DNA of 38,113 bases, taken from positions 1-38,113 of the forward strand of contig VAWY01000071.1 in assembly GCA_005888335.1 (NCBI GenBank). Direction: 5' to 3'. Under the pieces are notes generated by a model. The model had not been told where the DNA came from. It worked only from the letters and a program-made list of their open reading frames with translations, and searched no databases. Source of the stretch: Actinomycetota bacterium (GTDB lineage: Bacteria; Actinomycetota; Thermoleophilia; Solirubrobacterales; Solirubrobacteraceae). The first letter of the stretch is position 1, and each line of letters opens with the position of its first letter. Made by a program: the position numbers and the translations under genes. Below are positions 25,316 through 32,583 of this stretch, piece after piece.

Positions 25316-25557
25316 CGGCGGGCTGACGATAGCGCCGCCCGCAGGGCGCGCTCGTCGACGAAGTAGTCGAACAGCTCGCGGCCGTCGAGCGCGACGACCG
25401 GGATGCGCTCGAGGTACCGGCGCAGGAGCTCGTCGTCGGCTTCGATGTCGCGCTCGACGAGCTCGAACGGCGTCTCGAGGCGCACCCTCTCGAGCGCGGC
25501 CCGCGCGTCGTCGCACAGATGGCAGCCGGGCCGGCCGTAGAGCGTGACGATGCGCAT
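25312..25557 (-). CDS. Glutaredoxin-like thiol protein (DUF836 type)
   Basis: 81 residues with a thioredoxin-like fold: MRIVTLYGRPGCHLCDDARA carries the CxxC redox pair CHLC. A cis-Pro sits in RIPVVALDGRELF (~57) and the C-terminal helix is FVDERALRAALSS. The CxLC motif and short length fit the DUF836/NrdH-like glutaredoxins of actinobacteria. It is first in the rex operon, divergent from the lipoprotein gene with 61 bp between starts, and coupled to rex by ATGA. Likely a cytoplasmic thiol-disulfide carrier; its reductant is unknown. Confidence 0.88.
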   Translation of the reverse strand: MRIVTLYGRPGCHLCDDARAALERVRLETPFELVERDIEADDELLRRYLERIPVVALDGRELFDYFVDERALRAALSSARR

Positions 25558-25618
25558 CCAGACAGCGTCGCAGGGAAGGTTGCGCGGCAGGCAGGCGTCT
25601 CTAGCCGTAGGACGCCCC

Positions 25619-26137
25619 ATGCGCACCCGCCCGGTCACGATTTCCCTCGCCCTGCTCGCCCTCGTCGCCGCCGGCTGCGGCGGCGGGGGCGGCAGCGGCG
25701 CGAGCAGCAGCAGCGGCGGCGGCGGCATGAAGTCGTCGGGCTCGGTCGCCGTGCGCAGCTCGGACCTGGGCAACATCCTGGTCGACGGCTCCGGGCGGAC
25801 CGTCTACCTCTTCGAGAAGGACCGCGGCACGCGCAGCGAGTGCTCGGGGGCATGCGCGAAGGCGTGGCCGCCCGTGACCGTCAGCGGGCGGCCGACGGGC
25901 GGCGGCGGAGCGTCGGCGAAGCTGCTCGGCACGACGAAGCGCAGCGACGGCGCGGTCCAGGTGACCTACGCCGGCCACCCCGTCTATCGCTTCTCGGGCG
26001 ACAGCCGGCCCGGCGACGTCAAGGGCCAGGGATCGAAGGCGTTCGGCGCCGAGTGGTACGTGCTCGACGCGACCGGCAAGAAGGTCGAGAAGAAGTCCAA
26101 GCCGTCGTCTGGCGGCGGCTACGGCTACGGGTACTAG
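25619..26137 (+). CDS. Lipoprotein with two COG4315/Lipoprotein_15 repeats
   Basis: 172 residues. Signal peptide with lipobox LVAAGCGG (Cys ~21), a Gly/Ser linker, then two copies of the repeat found in COG4315/PF03640: GNILVDGSGRTVYLFEKDRG with SECSGACAKAWPPV, and GAVQVTYAGHPVYRFSGDS with GAEWYVLDATGKKV. The CxxxC in the first copy is typical of the family. Function of the family is unsettled; the protein is anchored outside the membrane. AGGAC precedes the ATG. The end is GGGYGYGY. Its TAG stop lies in a CTAG that also ends tsaD on the other strand. Confidence 0.88.
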   Translation: MRTRPVTISLALLALVAAGCGGGGGSGASSSSGGGGMKSSGSVAVRSSDLGNILVDGSGRTVYLFEKDRGTRSECSGACAKAWPPVTVSGRPTGGGGASAKLLGTTKRSDGAVQVTYAGHPVYRFSGDSRPGDVKGQGSKAFGAEWYVLDATGKKVEKKSKPSSGGGYGYGY

Positions 26138-27111
26138 AGCCCGCGCTCCCCGGTGGCATAGGCGTCGAGCGCGTCGTAGCCGCCCGCCGCCAGCGGCTCG
26201 ACGTAGCGCGCCGCCGAGCCGATCATCGCCGCGTTGTCGGTGCACAGGGCGATCGGCGGCACGTGGACGGGCACGCCGAGGGCGCGGACGCGCTCGCGCA
26301 GCGGTCCGTTGGCCGCCACCCCGCCGCCGATGGCCAGCCGATCGAGCCCCGTCTGCTCCAGCGCGCGCTCGACGCGCCGCGCGAGCTGCTCGACGATCGC
26401 CCGCTGGTAGGAGGCGGCGAGGTCGGCCTTGGGCGCGTCGGCGTTGTCGCGCACCGCGTAGAGCAGCGCGGTCTTCAGGCCGGCGAACGAGGAGTCGAGT
26501 CCGGGCACGCCGTGCGCGGTGGGGAAGTCGAAGGCGTGGGGGTCGCCCTCCTCGGCCAGGGCCTGCAGCGCGGGGCCGCCCGGGAACGGCAGGCCGAGCA
26601 GCCGCGCGCCCTTGTCGAACGCCTCGCCGGCGGCGTCGTCGAGCGTCGCGCCGAGCACCGTGAAGCCCGCACGGTCCTCCACGCTGGCCAGCAGCGTGTG
26701 GCCGCCCGAGGCGATCAGGCACACGAACGGCGGCTCGAACGGGTCGGGCGCGAGGTAGTTGGCCGCGACGTGACCCCGGAGGTGGTCGACGGGCGCCAGC
26801 GGCAGGCCGCGGGCGAGCGCGAGCGCCTTCGCCTCGGCGATCCCGATGAGGAGCGCGCCGACGAGCCCGGGCCCCTGCGTGACGGCCACCAGCGACACGT
26901 CGTCGAGGCCGATCCCCGCGGTCGCCAGCGCATCGTCGACGGCGACGTCGAGCAGCTCGAGGTGGTGGCGCGCGGCGACCTCGGGGACGACGCCGCCGTA
27001 GCGGTCGTGGATGCCCTGCGAGGAGACGACGTTGGCGGCGATCGTGCCGTCGGCCGGGTCGACGACCGCCGCGCACGTGTCGTCGCAGCTGGTCTCGATG
27101 GCCAGGATCAC
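26134..27111 (-). CDS. tsaD: tRNA N6-adenosine threonylcarbamoyltransferase TsaD
   Basis: 325 residues of the Kae1/Gcp family. VILAIETSCDDTCAAVVD opens the ASKHA fold; GGVVPEVAARHHLELL holds the metal-binding HxxxH, VAVTQGPGLVGALLIG and CLIASGGHTLL the nucleotide site, and ALCTDNAAMIG the late Asp. It transfers threonylcarbamoyl from TC-AMP to A37 of ANN-decoding tRNAs in a complex with TsaB and TsaE, both encoded just upstream. The GTG start overlaps the rimI stop (GTGA). Length and motifs are normal. Confidence 0.96.
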   Translation of the reverse strand: MILAIETSCDDTCAAVVDPADGTIAANVVSSQGIHDRYGGVVPEVAARHHLELLDVAVDDALATAGIGLDDVSLVAVTQGPGLVGALLIGIAEAKALALARGLPLAPVDHLRGHVAANYLAPDPFEPPFVCLIASGGHTLLASVEDRAGFTVLGATLDDAAGEAFDKGARLLGLPFPGGPALQALAEEGDPHAFDFPTAHGVPGLDSSFAGLKTALLYAVRDNADAPKADLAASYQRAIVEQLARRVERALEQTGLDRLAIGGGVAANGPLRERVRALGVPVHVPPIALCTDNAAMIGSAARYVEPLAAGGYDALDAYATGERGL

Positions 27112-27614
27112 GGGTGGCCGAGCGGGGGCTGGGCGTTGGGCACGTCGTCGAGGCGGCCCTCCAGCGTGGCGGGCGTGCGCCACATGACGAACGCGTCCTC
27201 GCCGTTGTCCTGGTAGTAGCGCCGGCGCAGGCCGGCCACCTTGAAGCCGAAGCGCTCGTAGAGGACGATCGCCCCCCCGTTGGACCGGCGGACCTCGAGC
27301 GTGAAGCGCGCGTCGTCCTCGCCGACGCGCTCGAGCAGCCGGTTGAGCAGCGCCGTGGCCATCCCCTGGCGGCGATGATCGGGGTCGATGGCCACGTTCA
27401 TGATGTGCCAGACGCGGTCGTAGCGCGAGCAGATGAGGTACCCCGCCAGCCGGTTGTCGCGCATCGCGGCGAGGCAGATCCCGCTCGGCTTGGAGAGCTC
27501 GAGGACGAACATGGCCAGCGACCACGGCGTGGGGAACGCGCGGCGCTCGATCGCGATGACCTGCGGCAGATCGGCGTAGGTCAGGCGGCGGATCTCGAGG
27601 GCGGTGGTGGCCAT
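27108..27614 (-). CDS. rimI: Ribosomal protein S18-alanine N-acetyltransferase RimI
   Basis: 168 residues of the GNAT fold: IRRLTYADLPQVIAIERRAF (N-terminal), IMNVAIDPDHRRQGMATALL with the acetyl-CoA-binding Q/RxxGxA loop, and SNGGAIVLYERFGFKVAGLR. Position between tsaB and tsaD is the classical place for rimI. It starts 12 nt after tsaB. The ~20-residue C-terminal extension (LEGRLDDVPNAQPPLGHP) is longer than usual and not conserved-looking. Exact substrate is assigned by context. Confidence 0.92.
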   Translation of the reverse strand: MATTALEIRRLTYADLPQVIAIERRAFPTPWSLAMFVLELSKPSGICLAAMRDNRLAGYLICSRYDRVWHIMNVAIDPDHRRQGMATALLNRLLERVGEDDARFTLEVRRSNGGAIVLYERFGFKVAGLRRRYYQDNGEDAFVMWRTPATLEGRLDDVPNAQPPLGHP

Positions 27615-27626
27615 GGCGGGGGGATG

Positions 27627-28334
27627 TCAGCGGCGCTCGGTGCGGGCGCGCAGCGCCTCCTCGGCGTCGGGCGCTCGCAGGTAGTCGGGGACGACGGCCC
27701 GGCCCGGCGCCGGCTCGGCTTCGGCGGCGAGACGGCAGACCGTGACCGCGCTGATCCGGTGCACCGGTGAGCCCGGCTCCGGAACGCTGACCCCGGCCGC
27801 GACGAGCACGTCGTGAAAGCGTACTGCGCCGTCCCCCACCCCCAGCCAAGGGCGGCGCTCGCCGGCACCGCCCGCCTCGGCGAGCTCGGCAAGCTCGCCC
27901 GGCGTCATGGCGCGTGGATGGAAGACCTCCGCGCCGCCGCGCCAGCCCGCGACGAAGACCTCGCCGCGCCGCGCGTCGACGACGGGCAGGACGAGCGTCT
28001 CGGGATCGGCGGGCACCTCGGCCAGGGCCCGCAGGGTCGAGACGCCGGCCACCGGCGCACCGGTCGCCTGAGCGAGCGCGCGGGCGGTGGCGACGCCGAT
28101 GCGCAGCCCGGTGAACGAGCCCGGGCCGGTGCCGACGGCGATCAGGTCCAGGTCGGCGAACGCGAGCCCGGCGCGGTCAAGCAGCGTGCGGGCGAGCGCG
28201 AGCAGCCGCGTGGTGTGGCGCGGGCGCTCGCCGGGCACGGGGTCGTCGCGGGCCTCGAGGGGCTCGGCGCCGCCGTCGGGGAGCAGTGCGACGGCGGTGG
28301 CGGCGGTCGCGGTGTCGAACCCCAGGACGGTCAG
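27627..28334 (-). CDS. tsaB: tRNA t6A protein TsaB, apparent CTG start
   Basis: 235 residues: LGFDTATAATAVALLPDGG is the family N-terminus, IAVGTGPGSFTGLRIGVATA the central signature, and VVDARRGEVFVAGW follows. It is an ASKHA-fold protein that dimerises with TsaD and lacks its catalytic metal site. No ATG, GTG or TTG exists near the N-terminus. A CTG at 28334 overlaps the tsaE stop as CTGA, mirroring the ATGA/GTGA couplings nearby, and GGAGGT (28346-28341) sits 6 nt upstream. An ATG at 28436 would add a 34-residue Arg-rich extension inside tsaE, which I consider unlikely. Confidence 0.9.
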   Translation of the reverse strand: MTVLGFDTATAATAVALLPDGGAEPLEARDDPVPGERPRHTTRLLALARTLLDRAGLAFADLDLIAVGTGPGSFTGLRIGVATARALAQATGAPVAGVSTLRALAEVPADPETLVLPVVDARRGEVFVAGWRGGAEVFHPRAMTPGELAELAEAGGAGERRPWLGVGDGAVRFHDVLVAAGVSVPEPGSPVHRISAVTVCRLAAEAEPAPGRAVVPDYLRAPDAEEALRARTERR

Positions 28335-28765
28335 CGGACGACCTCCACCTCGCGCCGGTCGCCGCCCGCGTGGCGCAAGACCACCCGGACCGCGGGCGGC
28401 CGGCCGAGCTCGTCGGCGGCGAGCGCCTCGGGCCATTCGACGAAGACGACGCGGTCGCCGGCCAGCTCGTCGTCGAGCAGCGCGAGGTCCTCCTCGTCGG
28501 CGCCGGCGCCGCGCAGGCGGTAGAGGTCCAGGTGCGAGACGGGCAGGCGCGCGTCCTCGTAGCGGCTGGCCAGCGTGAACGTCGGGCTGGTCACCCGCCC
28601 GGCGTGGCCGAGCGCCCGCACCGCGCCGCGGACGAGCGTCGTCTTTCCCGTCCCCAGCTCGCCCTCGACGAGGACGAGGTCGCCCGGCCTCAGGCCGGCG
28701 GCCAGGCGGGCGCCGAGCGCCTCGGTCTCGTCTGCGCTGGCCGTCTCGAAGCGCTCAATGGTCAC
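28331..28765 (-). CDS. tsaE: tRNA t6A ATPase TsaE
   Basis: 144 residues. The P-loop is GELGTGKTTLVRG (~35-47), followed by TSPTFTLASRYEDARLPVSH, the Walker B-like VSHLDLYRL and the family motif VVFVEWPEAL. TsaE hydrolyses ATP to recycle the TsaB-TsaD complex. It starts with GTG at 28765 (TIERFETASADET) and is the first gene of the tsaE-tsaB-rimI-tsaD cluster. The first codons overlap the end of the palindromic element at 28760-28968, so the promoter is probably inside or beyond that element. Confidence 0.94.
   Translation of the reverse strand: MTIERFETASADETEALGARLAAGLRPGDLVLVEGELGTGKTTLVRGAVRALGHAGRVTSPTFTLASRYEDARLPVSHLDLYRLRGAGADEEDLALLDDELAGDRVVFVEWPEALAADELGRPPAVRVVLRHAGGDRREVEVVR
28332..28346 (-). 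promoter_or_regulatory. RBS that defines the CTG start of tsaB
   Basis: Minus-strand GGAGGT at 28346-28341 is followed by 6 nt and CTG at 28334-28332. It is the strongest Shine-Dalgarno in the tsa operon and lies within the last codons of tsaE. Confidence 0.6.
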
Positions 28766-28968
28766 GGCCGGGGCCCCGGCGGATCGTCGGGCGTTGCATG
28801 GCCCCGGCTGGGTCCGGCCGGCATCCGAAGGCGTGGCAGCGCCACGTCGAGGATCGCCGGGTCGGCCGGCACCGCCGGCCTAGCCAGCGATGTATGGCAG
28901 GCCACGCCCGCCGCCGGTGGTGGGCGGCATGCGACGCCCGGAATCCGTCGGGGTCCCGGTCGTGGCCA
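28760..28968. repeat. 209-bp imperfect palindrome, MITE-like
   Basis: The ends 28760-28800 and 28928-28968 are inverted copies of ~41 bp matching at about 33 positions; most differences are transitions that would still allow G-U pairs in RNA. Inside lie a GTGGC/GCCAC hairpin near 28833-28845 and a perfect GGCCGGC-ACC-GCCGGCC hairpin (28864-28880). It fits exactly between the tsaE start and the LPXTG gene stop. No clear target duplication. Either a small dispersed element or an evolved intergenic hairpin; it also must hold the tsaE promoter or a terminator for the upstream gene. Confidence 0.5.
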
Positions 28969-29379
28969 CTAAAAGAGCGTCTCATCGACCGTGCGCAGGC
29001 GCAGGCCGACGCCCGACACGAGCAGGCCGAGGCCGAGCAGCGCCATCCCGGGGACCTCCGTGCCCGTGCGGGGCAGCGCGACGGCCGGCGCCGGTGCCGG
29101 GGCGGCCCCCGCGGGCGCGGCCGAGGAGCCCGAAGGCTTCGAGGGCGACACCGGCGGCTGCGGGCTCAAGCCCGGCTCGCCCGGCGTGGTCTGCGTCTGG
29201 CGCGCCGTGCGCCTGGGGCGCTTGGCACTGGAAGACTGATCGCGGCGCTGCGTGGTGGTCGAGCTGCCGAACGGGTCCTGGTACTGATCGTCGCCCGCCC
29301 CCTGGGCGCGCGCGGGCGCGGCGGGCAGCGTCAGGGCGACGGTTGCGAGCACGGGAAGGAGACGCCGGGGGGCGGGCAT
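28969..29379 (-). CDS. Small LPXTG-like cell-wall-anchored protein
   Basis: 136 residues. Signal peptide MPAPRRLLPVLATVALTLPA with cleavage near ARAQGA, then a disordered Ser/Thr/Gln and Pro/Ala-rich middle (PSKPSGSSAAPAGAAPAPAP), then LPRTGTEVPG, a sortase LPxTG motif, a hydrophobic helix (MALLGLGLLVSGVGLRL) and a short RLRTVDETLF tail. The tail is less basic than usual, so anchoring by sortase is probable but not certain. The mature part is too short and low-complexity for a domain, suggesting a linker or decoration protein. It is divergent from the GT4-flippase gene with 28 bp between starts. Confidence 0.75.
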   Translation of the reverse strand: MPAPRRLLPVLATVALTLPAAPARAQGAGDDQYQDPFGSSTTTQRRDQSSSAKRPRRTARQTQTTPGEPGLSPQPPVSPSKPSGSSAAPAGAAPAPAPAVALPRTGTEVPGMALLGLGLLVSGVGLRLRTVDETLF

Positions 29380-29388
29380 CAGGTCGGC

Positions 29389-29394
29389 AGGGTA
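29389..29394 (-). promoter_or_regulatory. Possible -10 of the LPXTG gene
   Basis: Minus-strand TACCCT (29394-29389) is a TAnnnT-type hexamer about 10 nt before the ATG at 29379. On the plus strand TAGCGT near 29434 could likewise serve the opposite gene, which would mean that gene starts further downstream than the ATG at 29408. No -35 elements are convincing. Confidence 0.25.
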
Positions 29395-29407
29395 GTGCAG
29401 GCGGCCG

Positions 29408-31828
29408 ATGGACCGGCCCGGCGGCCGACCCGCTAGCGTCGCGCGCATCGGCCGCCCGCTGCACATCCTCCTGCTCACGGACCGCGACTGGACGCACCCC
29501 CAGGGCGGCGGTACCGGGACCAACCTCTACGGCCAGGTCGCGCGCTGGACGGCCTTGGGCCATCGCGTGACGGTGATCGCCGGGGACTACCCCGGAGCCG
29601 AGCGCTGCGAGCGGCTGGCGCCGAACCTCGTCGTGCACCGGATGGGGACGCGCCTGACCGTCTTCCCGCGCGCGGCGCTCACGGTGTGGCGCGGCCTCGG
29701 GCGCGACGCCGACGTCGTCCTCGAGGTGATCAACGGCATCGCGTTCTTCACGCCGCTGTGGTGGTTCCTGCGCAAGCCGCGCGTCGCGCTCGTCCACCAC
29801 GTCCACCAGGACCACTATGTCGCTGAGCTGGGCCGGCGCGGGCGCATCGCCGCCTTCTTCGCCGAGCGGGCGCCGCTGAAGTGGCTGTACCGCGGCACCG
29901 ACGTGCTGACGATCTCCGACGCCGCGCGGGCGGAGCTTCTCGATCTCGGCGTCGCCCCCGAGCGCATTCACGTCGCCTACCTGGGCGTCGAGCCGTCGCA
30001 GTTCCGCCCGGGCGTGCGCTCACCCCAGCCGTCCCTGCTCTACCTCGGGCGCCTCAAGCAGTACAAGCGCATCGAGGTCGCGCTCGACGTGCTCGAGGGC
30101 GTTCCCGGCGCGGTGCTCGACATCGCCGGCGACGGCGACCACCGCGCCGCGCTGGAGGCCGACGTGGCACGCCGCGGGCTGACCGAGCGCGTGCGCTTCC
30201 ACGGCTTCGTGCCCGAGGACGGCAAGGCGGAGCTCTACGGCCGGGCGTGGCTGTCGCTGACCGCGTCGTCGGCGGAGGGCTGGGGCCTGACGGTAATGGA
30301 GGCCGCGGCGTGCGGGACGCCGAGCGCGGCGCTGCGCGTCGGCGGCCTCGGCGAGTCGATCGTCGACGGTCAGACGGGGCTGCTGGCCGACACGCCCGAG
30401 GAGCTCACCGCGAAGGTGCGCGCGCTGATCGCGGACCCCGTGCGCCGCGACGAGCTCGGCGCGGCCGCTGAGGCCCGCGCCCGGGGCTTCACGTGGGAGA
30501 CGACGGCGCAGGCGAACCTCGCGGTGCTCGAGAAGGCGGCCGCCGCGCCGCGCGTGTCGTTGCGCGACCAGCTGCGCAGCTCGGAGACGGCGAAGGCGGG
30601 CGGGCTCGCCGCGGCCACGCTCGGGGCCAACGCCGTCCAGCTCGGCTTCACGGTCATCTTCACCCGCCTGCTCGGCAGCACCGGCTACGGCTCGCTCGCC
30701 GCCCTGGTGTCGGCGTTCCTGATCCTGCTGGTCGGCGGACAGGCGCTGCAGGTCGCGGCGGCTCGGGAGACCGCGCTGCGGTCGCTCGGCGAGGGCGGCC
30801 GGCTGGCGGCGACGCTGACGGCGTGGAGCCGGCATCTCGCGATCGCGACGCTGGCCGCGGCGGCGGTCGGGCTGGCGCTCCGCGTGCCGCTCGCGCACCT
30901 CGTCGGCGTCCCCGAGCACCCGATCGCGGCGGCGGCCATCCTGCCGACGGGCGGGCTGTGGCTGCTGCTGTCGCTCCAGCGCGGGGCACTCCAGGGCGTG
31001 CACGCCTACGCGCCGGTCGGGATCAGCCTCATCGTCGAGGCCTTCGGCCGGCTCGTGTGCGGGCTGGCGCTCGTGCTCGCCGGCGCGGGCGTGACCGGCG
31101 CGTTCCTGGGCACGCCGCTGGCGCTGGCGCTGACGTCGATCGGACTCGCCGTCGTGCTGCGGCGGCGGCTCGGGCGGCCCGAGGGGCGCGAGGCGTCGCG
31201 CTCGCTCGGCTCGCTGCTGCGCGGCGCGTGGGCGCCGGTCGGCGGGCTGGCGCTGCTCGCGCTGCTGCAGAACGTCGACGTCATCGTCGTGCGCCACCAG
31301 GTCGGCGGCGACCGGGCGGGCTCGTACGCCGCGGCGGCCGTGGCGGCCAAGGCCGTCGTCTGGGTGGCGATCGGCATCGCGCTGCACCTGCTCCCCGAGG
31401 CGACGCGCCGCGCCGCCGCCGGGCTGGACCCGCTGCCCGTCCTGCGCCGCGCGCTCGGCGTCCTGACCGTGGTCGCCCTCCCGGCGCTCGCGGTGTTCGC
31501 GGCCGCGCCGCGGCTGCTGATCTCGCTGGCCTTCGGCAGCGAGTTCACGAGCGCGGCGGGTGCGCTCGTCGTGCTCGGCGCCGCGATGACGCTGCTCGCC
31601 TGCGCCTACCTGACCGTGCAGTACATGCTCGCGCTCGGCCGGACCAGCTTCCTGTGGGTGCTCGGCGTGGTCGCCGTCATCGAGCCGTTCCTGCTCAGCT
31701 CGGGGACGTTCTCGCTGGTGTCCTATGCGGCGCTGGTGCTCGCGCTGCAGTGCGCGGCGGCGCTCGGGGTCCTTGCGCTGGCGCTGCGGCTGCGGGCGGG
31801 CGCGCGGCTCGCCGTCCGCGCCGGATGA
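29408..31828 (+). CDS. GT4 glycosyltransferase-polysaccharide flippase fusion
   Basis: 806 residues. Residues ~17-375 are a family 4 GT-B transferase: HILLLTDRDWTHPQGGGTGT, LLYLGRLKQYKRIEVAL, and the nucleotide-sugar motif SSAEGWGLTVMEAAACGTPS (the EGWGLxxxE block). Residues ~400-800 hold about 12 membrane helices of the MATE/Wzx flippase type, e.g. LGANAVQLGFTVIFTRLLGS and a basic loop before LLRGAWAPVGGLALLALLQN. So one chain adds a sugar and may flip the lipid-linked product. ATG 29408 is the only canonical start; conservation starts at LHILLLT, where a CTG lies at 29459. The stop overlaps the methyltransferase start by ATGA. Confidence 0.85.
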   Translation: MDRPGGRPASVARIGRPLHILLLTDRDWTHPQGGGTGTNLYGQVARWTALGHRVTVIAGDYPGAERCERLAPNLVVHRMGTRLTVFPRAALTVWRGLGRDADVVLEVINGIAFFTPLWWFLRKPRVALVHHVHQDHYVAELGRRGRIAAFFAERAPLKWLYRGTDVLTISDAARAELLDLGVAPERIHVAYLGVEPSQFRPGVRSPQPSLLYLGRLKQYKRIEVALDVLEGVPGAVLDIAGDGDHRAALEADVARRGLTERVRFHGFVPEDGKAELYGRAWLSLTASSAEGWGLTVMEAAACGTPSAALRVGGLGESIVDGQTGLLADTPEELTAKVRALIADPVRRDELGAAAEARARGFTWETTAQANLAVLEKAAAAPRVSLRDQLRSSETAKAGGLAAATLGANAVQLGFTVIFTRLLGSTGYGSLAALVSAFLILLVGGQALQVAAARETALRSLGEGGRLAATLTAWSRHLAIATLAAAAVGLALRVPLAHLVGVPEHPIAAAAILPTGGLWLLLSLQRGALQGVHAYAPVGISLIVEAFGRLVCGLALVLAGAGVTGAFLGTPLALALTSIGLAVVLRRRLGRPEGREASRSLGSLLRGAWAPVGGLALLALLQNVDVIVVRHQVGGDRAGSYAAAAVAAKAVVWVAIGIALHLLPEATRRAAAGLDPLPVLRRALGVLTVVALPALAVFAAAPRLLISLAFGSEFTSAAGALVVLGAAMTLLACAYLTVQYMLALGRTSFLWVLGVVAVIEPFLLSSGTFSLVSYAALVLALQCAAALGVLALALRLRAGARLAVRAG

Positions 31829-32583
31829 CGGACGCCCCGTTCCCCCCGGCCCGCGCGAACGAAGTTCGCGCAAGCAAAGACGAAGTCTTTGCCGACGCCC
31901 CGGCGGGTGTCGAGGGCTGGCTCACCGACGCCCAGGCCGACCGTCTGGCCGCCGCCGCGCGCCGCCTCGGGCCGGGAGCGCTGGTGGTCGAGATCGGCTC
32001 GTTCCGCGGGCGCTCGACGATCGTCCTCGCCCGCGCCGCGCCCGCCGACGCCGAGGTCGTCGCGATCGATCCGCACCTCGGCTCCGACCGCGGGCCGCAG
32101 GAGATCGCCGCGCGGCCGGGGCTCGGCGAGGCAGACCTCGCGGCGTTTCGCGCGAACCTCGAGCGGTTCGGGGTGGCCGGGCGCGTGCGCCACGTGCGCG
32201 CGCCATCGCAGGACGCGCTCGAGGCGGTCGAAGGTGCGGTCGACCTCCTCTACGTCGACGGGGCGCACCGCTACCGGCCGGCGCGCGCCGACCTGCAGCG
32301 CTGGGGCGCCCGCGTGCGCGCCGGAGGGGCGCTGCTCGTGCACGACGCGTTCTCGTCGGTCGGCGTCACGCTCGCCCTGCTGCGCGGCGTGGTCTTCGCG
32401 GGCGAGTGGCGCTACCGCGGCCGCGCGGGCTCGCTCGCCGAGTACGTCCGCGCGCCCGTGTCCGGCCGGGCGCGGGCGGGCAACGCCGCCGCGCAGCTCG
32501 CTCAGCTGCCGTGGTTCGCGCGCAACCTCGTCGTCAAGGCGTTGATCGTCGCGCGGCTGCGGCCGGGTCCCTGGCCGTATTGA
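31825..32583 (+). CDS. Class I SAM-dependent methyltransferase (Methyltransf_24)
   Basis: 252 residues. Motif I is LVVEIGSFRGRSTIVLARAA, then VVAIDPHLG (acidic end of beta-2), VDLLYVDGAHRYRPARADL and ALLVHDAFSSVG. This family methylates small molecules or sugars; in context a sugar or lipid of the polysaccharide is likely. Residues ~10-23 (RANEVRASKDEVFA) are encoded by two short palindromes and look like an insertion into the non-conserved N-terminus. The last 50 nt overlap the 3' end of the convergent AftD-like gene. The ATG overlaps the upstream stop. Confidence 0.87.
   Translation: MTDAPFPPARANEVRASKDEVFADAPAGVEGWLTDAQADRLAAAARRLGPGALVVEIGSFRGRSTIVLARAAPADAEVVAIDPHLGSDRGPQEIAARPGLGEADLAAFRANLERFGVAGRVRHVRAPSQDALEAVEGAVDLLYVDGAHRYRPARADLQRWGARVRAGGALLVHDAFSSVGVTLALLRGVVFAGEWRYRGRAGSLAEYVRAPVSGRARAGNAAAQLAQLPWFARNLVVKALIVARLRPGPWPY
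31853..31892. repeat. Two tandem GAA-loop palindromes inside a coding region
   Basis: GCGCGAAC-GAA-GTTCGCGC (31853-31871) and GCAAAGAC-GAA-GTCTTTGC (31874-31892) are perfect 8-bp hairpins with the same GAA loop, separated by two bases. They keep the reading frame, giving NEVR and KDEVFA. The stretch is far less GC-rich than its surroundings. It resembles protein-coding palindromic elements such as those of Rickettsia in layout, though not in sequence. Confidence 0.85.

Noticed and set aside
28755..28985. Open frame of 76 residues on the minus strand over the intergenic palindrome
   Set aside because: Arises from inverted repeats; His/Arg-rich, no RBS, overlaps the LPXTG gene end.
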